A stretch of 64,000 nucleotides of DNA from Blautia massiliensis (ex Durand et al. 2017) (GTDB taxonomy: Bacteria; Bacillota; Clostridia; Lachnospirales; Lachnospiraceae), in contig NZ_LN913006.1 of assembly GCF_001487165.1 (NCBI RefSeq), forward strand, positions 865,292 to 929,291, written 5' to 3'. Of this stretch, positions 52,527-60,392 are shown in pieces; position 1 is the stretch's first letter; every line of letters begins with the position of its first letter. The notes beneath the pieces were generated by a model. The model had not been told where the DNA came from and did not search any database. It saw only the letters and a list, made by a program, of their open reading frames with translations. The translations under genes were made by a program, and so were the position numbers.

Positions 52527-52555
52527 CTTGTTATTTGCTCTATGAAATGATAAAA
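52527..52555 (+). promoter_or_regulatory. Promoter of the AAA-ATPase-like gene
   Basis: TTGTTA (-35), 17 bp, TAAAAT (-10), lying 68 bp before the start codon at 52623. Confidence 0.5.
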
Positions 52556-52622
52556 TCAAAATAAAACAGGTGAGTTGTAACCTCGTGCTTGAGGAACAGC
52601 TTCAGAAAGGAGTCTGAATAGC

Positions 52623-54212
52623 ATGGGAAGATTTGTGAACCCGGACAACAGTGCATTTCAGGTTGCTCTTAACTCCAGAATATATGTGGATAAGACTGGC
52701 CTGATTGAGTACACAAACAGTGTTCTTGATACAACAAATGCTTATATCTGCAATAGTCGGCCGCGCCGGTTCGGAAAATCTTATGCAGCTAATATGTTGG
52801 CTGCGTATTATAGCAAAGGCGCAGATTCTGAGCAGATGTTTTCTGGATTGCAGATAAGCAGGGAGGCCGACTTCAAAAAGCATCTTAACAAGTATGATGT
52901 GATCCATATCGATATTCAGTGGTTTCTGGCAAACTGTGATGATGCGGATAATATAGTGAAGCATGTCACGGAGGCGGTTCTGGATGAATTGCGGGAAGTT
53001 TATCCGGATGTTCTGCCACTTGAAGTATCTGGCTTGCCGGATGCACTTTCAAGAATCAAAGATAAGGTGGGACAGAAGTTTGTTGTTATCATTGATGAAT
53101 GGGATGTACTGATTCGTGATGAGGCGGCCAATAAAAAAGCACAGGAAGATTATATAAATTTCCTGCGAGGAATGTTCAAAGGAATAGAACCTACAAAGTA
53201 TATTCAACTGGCGTACCTTACAGGTATTCTTCCCATAAAGAAGGAAAAAACACAGTCAGCTCTGAATAATTTTGATGAGTTTTCTATGCTGAGCCCAGGC
53301 AGTCTCGCGCCGTATGTTGGTTTTACTGAGAATGAAGTGCGGAAACTGGCAGAAGAATATCATCAGGATTTCGATGAGGTAAAGCGTTGGTATGATGGAT
53401 ATCTGCTGAATGGTCATCAGGTTTATAATCCACGAGCAGTTGTCGGCGTGATGCTTCGAGGTGAATTTAAGAGCTATTGGTCAGAAACAGCTTCTTATGA
53501 TGCCATTGTTCCGCTGATCAACATGAATTATGGTGGTTTGAAAACAGCTATTATTGAAATGATCTCTGGTGCAGAGGTTAAAGTAAACACAGCAACCTTT
53601 AAGAACGATACGGTAAGCATCAAAAGTAAGGATGATGTGTTAACCTACATGATTCACCTGGGCTATTTTGGATATAACCCTAAATTAAAGACTGCCTTCG
53701 TGCCGAACGAAGAGATTCGACAAGAACTTACAGCTGCTGTTGGAAGTAAGCAGTGGAATGAGATGTTGGAATTCCAGAAAAATTCAGAACATTTACTTGA
53801 TGCTACGTTGGACATGGATGGAGTAGAAGTTGCTGCTCAGATTGAAAAAATCCACAACGAGTATGCGTCTTCCATTCAATATAACAATGAGAACTCGTTG
53901 AGCAGTGTTTTGGCAATTGCATATTTAAGTGCAATGCAGTACTATTTTAAACCTGTCCGGGAATTGCCGACAGGCCGTGGATTTGCTGATTTCGTGTTTA
54001 TCCCGAAGATAGAGTACTGTTCTTCTTATCCGGCGTTGATCGTAGAGCTGAAGTGGAATCAAAATGCCCAGACTGCCGTGAGGCAGATTAAAGATAAAAA
54101 ATATCCTTCTTCAATTCTGGATTACACAGGTGAAATCCTGCTTGTTGGGATTAACTATGATAAAACCAGCAAGGAACATCAATGTTTAATTGAAAAATAT
54201 GAAAAAGAGTGA
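52623..54212 (+). CDS. AAA-ATPase-like / PD-(D/E)XK nuclease-fold protein
   Basis: A 529-aa protein of the group common in gut anaerobes, with an AAA-ATPase-like N-terminal domain and a C-terminal nuclease-superfamily domain. N-terminal IYVDKTGLIEYTN and the P-loop-like ICNSRPRRFGKSYAANML are followed by Walker B-like FVVIIDEWDVL (about 157-167). The C-terminal RGFADFVFIPK...YPALIVELKWNQNAQTAVRQIKDKKY (about 447-500) matches the D...E-x-K core of PD-(D/E)XK folds. The role is not established; it occurs in expanded families. AAAGGAG precedes the ATG. Confidence 0.88.
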   Translation: MGRFVNPDNSAFQVALNSRIYVDKTGLIEYTNSVLDTTNAYICNSRPRRFGKSYAANMLAAYYSKGADSEQMFSGLQISREADFKKHLNKYDVIHIDIQWFLANCDDADNIVKHVTEAVLDELREVYPDVLPLEVSGLPDALSRIKDKVGQKFVVIIDEWDVLIRDEAANKKAQEDYINFLRGMFKGIEPTKYIQLAYLTGILPIKKEKTQSALNNFDEFSMLSPGSLAPYVGFTENEVRKLAEEYHQDFDEVKRWYDGYLLNGHQVYNPRAVVGVMLRGEFKSYWSETASYDAIVPLINMNYGGLKTAIIEMISGAEVKVNTATFKNDTVSIKSKDDVLTYMIHLGYFGYNPKLKTAFVPNEEIRQELTAAVGSKQWNEMLEFQKNSEHLLDATLDMDGVEVAAQIEKIHNEYASSIQYNNENSLSSVLAIAYLSAMQYYFKPVRELPTGRGFADFVFIPKIEYCSSYPALIVELKWNQNAQTAVRQIKDKKYPSSILDYTGEILLVGINYDKTSKEHQCLIEKYEKE

Positions 54213-54257
54213 CTTTGGAACATAATTGTATAATAAAAAAACACAAAATACAAAGAC

Positions 54258-54286
54258 TGCCGCAGGTTTCGCGCCTGCGGCATTTT
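54258..54286 (+). terminator. Terminator after the AAA-ATPase-like gene
   Basis: TGCCGCAGG pairs perfectly with CCTGCGGCA around a 7-nt loop and is followed by TTTT. Confidence 0.75.
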
Positions 54287-54316
54287 GCAGTTTGTACAAA
54301 AAACACAGAAAATATA

Positions 54317-54345
54317 TTGGAAAAAGAGCGGGAAAAGGGTATAAT
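54317..54345 (+). promoter_or_regulatory. Promoter of the MATE/corrin operon
   Basis: TTGGAA (-35), 17 bp and a perfect TATAAT (-10). The leader before the MATE gene is only about 75 nt, too short for a cobalamin riboswitch. Confidence 0.7.
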
Positions 54346-54428
54346 GTCAGAGAAAGTGTGATTGATAAAATACAGACGATTTTTTCTGCTTTGTCAGGTC
54401 ATAAATAAGTGAGGCGGGGGATGTAACA

Positions 54429-55769
54429 ATGGAACAGCAGCATATGTTTACCAATCGGATGATCCGTAATCTTCTGGTGCCGGTAGTGCTGGAACAGATT
54501 TTGAATTCGATAATGGGAACCGCAGATACCATGATGGTCAGCAATGTGGGATCTGCGGCTCTTTCTGCGGTATCGCTGGTGGATTCCATCAATGTGCTTC
54601 TGATCCAGGCTTTTTCGGCGCTGGCAGCGGGAGGCGCCATTGTCTGCGCCCAGTATATCGGACAGAGAAATTATGAGAAGGCGAACATGTCTGCCAGGCA
54701 GGTGCTTTTTATCATCACAGCGATCTCTGTAGTGGTGTCTGCAGTCTGTCTGATCTTTCAGAAACCGCTTTTGAGGCTGATCTTCGGTGCAGTGGATGCG
54801 GATGTTATGCGTGCATCGGAAACCTATTTCTTTTTCACGGCACTGTCATTCCCCTTTATTGCGGCTTATGATTCTGCGGCTTCGATCTTTCGTGCCCAGG
54901 AGAATACCAGGGGGCCTATGACGATCTCCATGATCTCCAATATTATGAACATTGGCGGAAATGCGGTTCTGATCTGGGTTTTCCACCTTGGTGTTGCAGG
55001 AGCGGCGATCTCCACACTGGTTTCCCGTATTTTCTGTGCAGTGGTTGTTCTCTGGCAGCTGCGTAAGGATCGCCAGCCTGTCGTTGTGAAGGATTATCTG
55101 AAGATCCGTCCGGACTGGAGCATGATCGGACGTATTCTGGGACTTGGGATCCCTTCGGGAATTGAGAACAGCATGTTTCAGCTTGGAAAACTTGCCATCC
55201 AGTCTACGGTTTCCACACTGGGAACAGCAGCTATCGCAGCTCAGGCAATGACCAATATCCTTGAGAACCTGAATGGTATCGCAGCCATCGGAGTAGGTGT
55301 GGGCCTGATGACTATCGTAGGCCAGTGTCTTGGTGCCGGTCGAAAGGATGAGGCGGTCTATTACATAAAAAAACTCTGCGTCATTGCAGAGGCAGTTATT
55401 ATCGTAAGCTGTCTGAGTGTGTATGCTTTGGTCAGACCAGTGACGATCCTTGGCGGAATGGAGAGTACCAGTGCGGAAATGTGCATCCACATGATGACAT
55501 GGATCACCATCGTAAAGCCTGTGGTATGGACAATGGCGTTCGTGCCTGGGTATGGTCTTCGTGCAGCCGGTGATGTGAAGTTTTCCATGATCACCTCCTG
55601 CTGTACCATGTGGGCGTGCAGGTTCTGTCTCTGTGTTTTCCTGATCCGTGTCCTGGGCTTCGGGCCTATGGGTGTCTGGATCGGAATGTTTGCGGACTGG
55701 ACTGTTCGTGGGATTATTTTCACCTGGCGTTTCCACAGCCGCAAATGGCTGGAGCACAAGGTAATTTAA
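54429..55769 (+). CDS. MATE family transporter upstream of the corrin operon
   Basis: A 446-aa MATE protein with 12 helices: LLVPVVLEQILNSIMGTADTMMVSNVG (helix 1), QAFSALAAGGAIVCAQYIGQ, AYDSAASIFRAQENTRGP, and the second half from LGIPSGIENSMFQLGK to a C-terminal basic tail. It is not close to the MATE protein at 18853. cbiD starts 19 bp after its stop and no terminator lies between, so it is probably co-transcribed with corrin genes. Transport of a corrinoid, precursor or an unrelated drug are all possible; the link is positional. Confidence 0.9.
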   Translation: MEQQHMFTNRMIRNLLVPVVLEQILNSIMGTADTMMVSNVGSAALSAVSLVDSINVLLIQAFSALAAGGAIVCAQYIGQRNYEKANMSARQVLFIITAISVVVSAVCLIFQKPLLRLIFGAVDADVMRASETYFFFTALSFPFIAAYDSAASIFRAQENTRGPMTISMISNIMNIGGNAVLIWVFHLGVAGAAISTLVSRIFCAVVVLWQLRKDRQPVVVKDYLKIRPDWSMIGRILGLGIPSGIENSMFQLGKLAIQSTVSTLGTAAIAAQAMTNILENLNGIAAIGVGVGLMTIVGQCLGAGRKDEAVYYIKKLCVIAEAVIIVSCLSVYALVRPVTILGGMESTSAEMCIHMMTWITIVKPVVWTMAFVPGYGLRAAGDVKFSMITSCCTMWACRFCLCVFLIRVLGFGPMGVWIGMFADWTVRGIIFTWRFHSRKWLEHKVI

Positions 55770-55788
55770 AAAGGAGGGCGTCGCATAT

Positions 55789-57018
55789 ATGAAGAACGGA
55801 CTGGAAGACCAGTATGTCATAAAAAACAACAAGCGCCTCCGCTACGGCTACACAACAGGCTCCTGTGCAGCCGGGGCAGCCAGGGGTGCAGTCCGGATGC
55901 TGCTTTCGGGAGAGTCTCTTTCAGAGGTAGAGCTTGATACTCCAAAGGGGATCACTCTCACATTACAGCTTCACGATATTACCCGGGGCGAAACGTATGT
56001 CTCCTGTGCGGTACAGAAGGATGCAGGTGATGATCCGGATACCACCAACGGGATCCTGGTCTATGTAAAAGCAGAGAAGTTTTCTATTTCAGCATCAGAA
56101 CAGGTCGGGCAGCAGCAGAAAACAGAGAAATCCCGGCCTCAGATCATCCTGGACGGAGGGATCGGTGTGGGGCGTGTCACCAAGCCGGGACTTTCCCAGA
56201 ACGTGGGCGAGGCGGCGATCAATCCGGTTCCCAGAGCCATGATCCTGCGGGAAGCCGAAGAGGCGGCCCAGGAATATGACTACGAGGGCGGTCTGAAGCT
56301 TACCGTATCCGTCCCTCAGGGGGAGGAGATCGCAAAGAAAACCTTTAATCCCCGTCTTGGCATTCTTGGCGGGATATCCATACTTGGAACCAGCGGGATC
56401 GTAGAGCCCATGAGTGAGAAGGCTCTGATCGAAAGCATTCATGTGGAGATGAAGCAGCATTTCTGCCAGGGAGAAAACTATATTCTGGTGACACCGGGGA
56501 ATTACGGTGCGGATTATCTCAGGGAGCATATGTCCATTCCCTTTGAGAACAATATCAAGTGCAGCAATTATGTAGGAGAGACCATTGACATGGCTATTGA
56601 TATGGGCGTAAAGGGCATTCTTTTTGTGGCTCATATCGGTAAGTTTGTAAAGGTTGCCGCCGGGATCATGAATACCCATTCCCACTGTGCTGACGGAAGG
56701 ATGGAGGTTCTCTGTGCAAGTGCCATCCGTGCAGGGGGCTCTCTGGAATGTGCCAGAGAGATCCTGGAGGCGGGGACTACGGATGAGGCGCTGGCTGTTC
56801 TTGACAGCTATGGTATCCTGAAAGAGACTATGGCTGTGGTCATGGAGAAGATCCAGTTTTATCTGGACCATAGATCCTATGAGCAGATCCTTCTGGGTGC
56901 TGTGGTGTTTTCCAATGTATACGGACTGCTGGGGCAGACCCGGGATGCAGAGGAGCTGATCCATAAGATACAGGAGCAGGCAGTCGGGGTGAATGATATT
57001 TCATGCGTGAAACCCTGA
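55789..57018 (+). CDS. cbiD: Cobalt-precorrin-5B (C1)-methyltransferase
   Basis: A 409-aa enzyme of anaerobic corrin synthesis that methylates C1 with S-adenosylmethionine. The family motif RYGYTTGSCAAGAARGAV lies near residue 19. It also has GIGVGRVTKPGLSQNVGEAAINPVPR, FNPRLGILGGISILGTSGIVEPMSE, VTPGNYGADYL and HIGKFVKVAAGIMNTHSHCADGR. Length is normal. AAGGAGG precedes the ATG. It is the first corrin gene of the operon. Confidence 0.97.
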   Translation: MKNGLEDQYVIKNNKRLRYGYTTGSCAAGAARGAVRMLLSGESLSEVELDTPKGITLTLQLHDITRGETYVSCAVQKDAGDDPDTTNGILVYVKAEKFSISASEQVGQQQKTEKSRPQIILDGGIGVGRVTKPGLSQNVGEAAINPVPRAMILREAEEAAQEYDYEGGLKLTVSVPQGEEIAKKTFNPRLGILGGISILGTSGIVEPMSEKALIESIHVEMKQHFCQGENYILVTPGNYGADYLREHMSIPFENNIKCSNYVGETIDMAIDMGVKGILFVAHIGKFVKVAAGIMNTHSHCADGRMEVLCASAIRAGGSLECAREILEAGTTDEALAVLDSYGILKETMAVVMEKIQFYLDHRSYEQILLGAVVFSNVYGLLGQTRDAEELIHKIQEQAVGVNDISCVKP

Positions 57019-57033
57019 TCCGGATGGAGATTT

Positions 57034-57086
57034 TTGATCCGGGGACAAAATTTGATATAAATAACAGACAGGTTTTATCCTGTCTG
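57034..57086 (+). promoter_or_regulatory. Possible internal promoter and leader hairpin before cbiL
   Basis: TTGATC (-35, 57034-57039), 16 bp, TATAAA (-10, 57056-57061), then a perfect 8-bp hairpin CAGACAGG-TTTTAT-CCTGTCTG (57065-57086) with no T-run. It may allow separate expression of cbiL onward, or simply stabilise the message. Confidence 0.4.
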
Positions 57087-57112
57087 GAAAATATAGTTAG
57101 GAGGAAAGAAAT

Positions 57113-57814
57113 ATGGCAGGTAAATTATATGGTGTAGGTGTAGGACCGGGAGATCCGGAGCTTCTTACCTTAAAAGCACTTCGTCTTGTAAAGGAGGCAG
57201 AGGTGATCGCACTTCCGGGACAGGTTCCGGAGGATACGGTAGCGTTTAAGATCGTGGAGGGAGCTTATCCGGAGCTTGGAAAGAAGGAGCTTCTTGCAGT
57301 TCCTTTTCCAATGTCCAAGGATCCTGAGGTGCTGAAGAGCTATCACGATGCAGGAGCAGAAAAAGTCAAGACTGTCCTGGACCAGGGGAAAGATGTGGTA
57401 TTTCTCACACTGGGAGATCCTACCGTGTATTCCACATATCTCTATATCCATCACAGACTTGTGGCTCAGGGCTATGAGACGGAGATCGTCTGTGGCATCA
57501 CATCCTTCTGTGCAGTTTCCGCCCGTCTGAACACCGGACTTGTGGAGAAGGCAGAGCCTCTTCACGTGATCCCGGCTTCCTATCAGATCGAGGATGCGCT
57601 GAAGCTTTCTGGTACCAAGGTCCTTATGAAGGCCGGAAAGAAAATGAAGGATGTGAAGGCGGAGCTTCTTTCCCAGGGGGCAGAGGCCATGATGATCGAA
57701 AACTGCGGAATGCCGGACGAAAAGATCTACCGGACCGTGGAGGAGATCCCTGAGGATGCAGGATATTATTCCCTGATCATTATCAAAGAAAACAAAGACA
57801 GAAGAGAGGAATAG
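57113..57814 (+). CDS. cbiL: Cobalt-precorrin-2 C(20)-methyltransferase
   Basis: A 233-aa SAM-dependent tetrapyrrole methylase. It has LYGVGVGPGDPELLTLKALRLVKEAEVIALPG at the N-terminus (SAM site), VVFLTLGDPTVYSTYLYIH and IVCGITSFCAVSARLN. It methylates C20 of cobalt-precorrin-2. AGGAGG precedes the ATG, and cbiF starts 3 bp after its stop. Confidence 0.96.
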   Translation: MAGKLYGVGVGPGDPELLTLKALRLVKEAEVIALPGQVPEDTVAFKIVEGAYPELGKKELLAVPFPMSKDPEVLKSYHDAGAEKVKTVLDQGKDVVFLTLGDPTVYSTYLYIHHRLVAQGYETEIVCGITSFCAVSARLNTGLVEKAEPLHVIPASYQIEDALKLSGTKVLMKAGKKMKDVKAELLSQGAEAMMIENCGMPDEKIYRTVEEIPEDAGYYSLIIIKENKDRREE

Positions 57815-57817
57815 ATT

Positions 57818-58576
57818 ATGGTACATTTTGTAGGAGCAGGTCCGGGAGCACCGGATCTTATTACAGTAAGAGGTAAACAGTATCTGGAAGAGGCAGATGT
57901 GATCATCTATGCGGGATCTCTTGTAAATCCCCAGCTTCTGGAGTATTCCAAGGATGTGTGCACCATCCATAACAGTGCAAAGATGACCCTTGAGGAAGTG
58001 ATCTCTGTTATGGAGAGAGCAGAGGCTGAAGGTAAGATGACCGTTCGTCTCCACACCGGCGATCCATGTATCTATGGTGCGATCCGTGAGCAGATGGATA
58101 TCCTGGATGAAAAGGGAATCCCCTATGATTCCTGCCCGGGTGTCAGTGCCTTCTGCGGAGCTGCATCTGCACTGAACCTGGAGTATACACTTCCGGATAT
58201 TTCCCAGAGTGTGATCATCACAAGAATGGAAGGAAGGACACCGGTGCCGGCAAAAGAGAGTATTCAGTCCTTTGCCGCTCATAATGCCACTATGGTTATT
58301 TTCCTCAGTACAGGTATGCTGGAGGAGCTGAGCCGCAGACTGGTGGAAGGCGGATACCGTGAGGATACACCGGCTGCCATCGTCTACAAGGCAACCTGGC
58401 CCGATGAGAAGAAGTTTATCTGTACAGTGGGTACTCTGGCCCAGACAGCAAAAGAGAACAAGATCACAAAAACAGCGCTTATGCTGGTAGGTGATGCGGT
58501 CAATGCTGCAAGCTATGACAGATCCAAGCTGTATGATCCGGGCTTTACTACAGAGTTCCGTGAGGCTACGAAATAA
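57818..58576 (+). CDS. cbiF: Cobalt-precorrin-4 C(11)-methyltransferase
   Basis: A 252-aa tetrapyrrole methylase. It has FVGAGPGAPDLITVRGKQYLEEADVIIYAGSLVNPQLL, VRLHTGDPCIYGAIREQMDIL, CPGVSAFCGAASALNLEYTLP and IVYKATWPDEK, all typical of CbiF/CobM. It methylates C11. The AGGAAT ribosome site overlaps the end of cbiL. Confidence 0.96.
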   Translation: MVHFVGAGPGAPDLITVRGKQYLEEADVIIYAGSLVNPQLLEYSKDVCTIHNSAKMTLEEVISVMERAEAEGKMTVRLHTGDPCIYGAIREQMDILDEKGIPYDSCPGVSAFCGAASALNLEYTLPDISQSVIITRMEGRTPVPAKESIQSFAAHNATMVIFLSTGMLEELSRRLVEGGYREDTPAAIVYKATWPDEKKFICTVGTLAQTAKENKITKTALMLVGDAVNAASYDRSKLYDPGFTTEFREATK

Positions 58577-58579
58577 AAT

Positions 58580-59668
58580 ATGAACATTTCCATCATTTGC
58601 TTCAGTATGACAGGGCTGGAGACAGGGGAAAGGCTTCAGAGGGCTCTGGAAAAAGAAGGTGAGAGTGTCACCCTTGCAAAAAAGAGCCGGTACCTTCCGG
58701 ATCCGATCTCTGTTTCCACCTCCCAGTGGGCAGGGGAACAGTTCCAGGCAGGAAAAGAGGGCGTGATCTTTATTGGCGCCTGCGGGATCGCAGTGCGCAG
58801 TATCGCACCTTACATTGCCGGAAAAAAGACGGATCCGGCTGTGCTGGTGATCGATGAATGCGGAAAATTTGTCATTGCGCTTCTTTCCGGACATCTGGGC
58901 GGAGCCAATGAGCTGGCTCTTCGCTGTGCCGGATATCTTAAGGCGGTGCCGGTTGTGACAACAGCCACAGATCTTCACAGCCGTTTTGCAGTGGATGTTT
59001 TTGCAAAAAAGAATGGCTGTGCTATTTTTCATATGAAGGCTGCAAAGGAGGCTTCTGCGGCCCTTCTTGCAGGAAAGAGCGTTGGCTTTTACAGTGAGTT
59101 TCCATGGGACGGGGAGCTGCCGGAGGGTCTGGTGCTTTGCGGGAAGGACGGAAGGCCCTCAGCTGCAGCGGATCCGGAGAAGGGTGAGATAGCCGGTGAG
59201 GCACCGGAAACAGGTATTGCGGTGACGATCCACAGAGGCTGCCTGCCCTTTAAAAATACAGTCCATGTGGTGCCGCCCGCTGCAGTTCTGGGAATGGGCT
59301 GCCGCAGGGGAAAGGATGCAGCCTCCATCCGGAAGGCGGCAGAGGAATGTCTGAGAGAATCGGATGTTTACAGAGAAGCGCTGAGTGCTATTGCCAGTAT
59401 CGATCTGAAGAAGGAAGAGGTGGGACTTCTTTCTCTGGCAGAAGCCTGGCAGCTTCCGTTTCTGACCTTTACAGAGGAAGAGCTGAAGGCAGTGCAGGGT
59501 GAATTTACCCCGTCACAATTTGTAAAAAAGATAACAGGTGTAGAGAATGTCTGTGAGAGAAGCGCGGTTCTGGGTTGCGGACAGGGTACACTGATCAGAA
59601 AAAAAACAGGCCGGGACGGTGTGACTACCGCCCTTGCAGCCGGAAATCGGAGGATACGTTTTGAGTAA
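58580..59668 (+). CDS. cbiG: Cobalt-precorrin-5A hydrolase
   Basis: A 362-aa protein that opens the delta-lactone ring and releases acetaldehyde during ring contraction in the anaerobic pathway. N-terminal part: GVIFIGACGIAVRSIAPYI and ALLSGHLGGANELALRCAGYL. C-terminal CbiG_C part: VLGMGCRRGKDAASIRKAAEECL, KKEEVGLLSLAEAWQLPFLTFT and VCERSAVLGCG. It starts 3 bp after cbiF and overlaps cbiH by 8 bp. Confidence 0.95.
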   Translation: MNISIICFSMTGLETGERLQRALEKEGESVTLAKKSRYLPDPISVSTSQWAGEQFQAGKEGVIFIGACGIAVRSIAPYIAGKKTDPAVLVIDECGKFVIALLSGHLGGANELALRCAGYLKAVPVVTTATDLHSRFAVDVFAKKNGCAIFHMKAAKEASAALLAGKSVGFYSEFPWDGELPEGLVLCGKDGRPSAAADPEKGEIAGEAPETGIAVTIHRGCLPFKNTVHVVPPAAVLGMGCRRGKDAASIRKAAEECLRESDVYREALSAIASIDLKKEEVGLLSLAEAWQLPFLTFTEEELKAVQGEFTPSQFVKKITGVENVCERSAVLGCGQGTLIRKKTGRDGVTTALAAGNRRIRFE

Positions 59669-60392
59669 GATTTATGTTGTAGGAATTGGCCCGGGTGCGT
59701 ATGACCAGATGACTGGAAGAGCGATCCGTGCATTAAATGAAAGTGATGTGATCATCGGTTACACGGTGTATGTGGATCTTGTAAAGGAGTATTTTGCAGG
59801 CAAAGAGTTCATGACCACACCGATGAAAAAAGAGGTAGACCGCTGTGTACTTGCTTTTGACGAGGCAAAAAAAGGAAAAACCGTTTCCATGATCTGTAGT
59901 GGTGACGCCGGTGTCTATGGCATGGCAGGTCTGATGTATGAGGTGGGAGAAAACTATCCTGATGTGGAGCTGACCATTATCCCGGGTGTGACAGCAGCCA
60001 CAGGCGGCGCCGCAGTGCTGGGTGCACCGCTGATCCATGATTTCTGCCTGATCAGCTTAAGTGATCTTCTGACTCCGTGGGAGAAGATCGAGGCAAGGCT
60101 TCTGGCAGCAGCACAGGCGGATTTTGTGGTATGCCTTTACAATCCGTCCAGCAGAAAACGTAAGGATTATCTTCAGAAGGCCTGTGATCTGATGATGAAA
60201 TACAAGTCTCCGGATACTGTCTGCGGCACGGTTGCCCAGATCGCACGTGACGGCGAGACTGCACAGGTCATGACACTGAAGGAGCTCCGTGATACAGAAG
60301 TGGATATGTTTACTACCGTATTTGTGGGAAATTCACAGACTAAGAATGTAAACGGCAAGATGGTAACACCAAGGGGATATAAGAATGTATAA
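59661..60392 (+). CDS. cbiH: Cobalt-precorrin-3B C(17)-methyltransferase
   Basis: A 243-aa tetrapyrrole methylase that methylates C17 and takes part in ring contraction. It has IYVVGIGPGAYDQMTGRAIRALNESDVIIGYTVYVDLV, MICSGDAGVYGMAGLMYEV, IPGVTAATGGAAVLGAPLIHDFCLISLSDLLTPW and CLYNPSSRKRKDYL. I assign a TTG start at 59661: GGAGG (59649-59653) is 7 bp before it and the protein then aligns with the family N-terminus. No ATG or GTG fits. It overlaps both cbiG and the next gene by 8 bp. Confidence 0.95.
   Translation: MSKIYVVGIGPGAYDQMTGRAIRALNESDVIIGYTVYVDLVKEYFAGKEFMTTPMKKEVDRCVLAFDEAKKGKTVSMICSGDAGVYGMAGLMYEVGENYPDVELTIIPGVTAATGGAAVLGAPLIHDFCLISLSDLLTPWEKIEARLLAAAQADFVVCLYNPSSRKRKDYLQKACDLMMKYKSPDTVCGTVAQIARDGETAQVMTLKELRDTEVDMFTTVFVGNSQTKNVNGKMVTPRGYKNV

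Noticed and set aside
57018..57113. Cobalamin riboswitch before cbiL
   Set aside because: The gap is only 94 bp and contains one simple hairpin and no B12-box-like sequence.
57170..59032. A 620-codon minus-strand frame
   Set aside because: It is antisense to cbiL, cbiF and cbiG, Cys/His-rich without domain order, and lacks a ribosome site.
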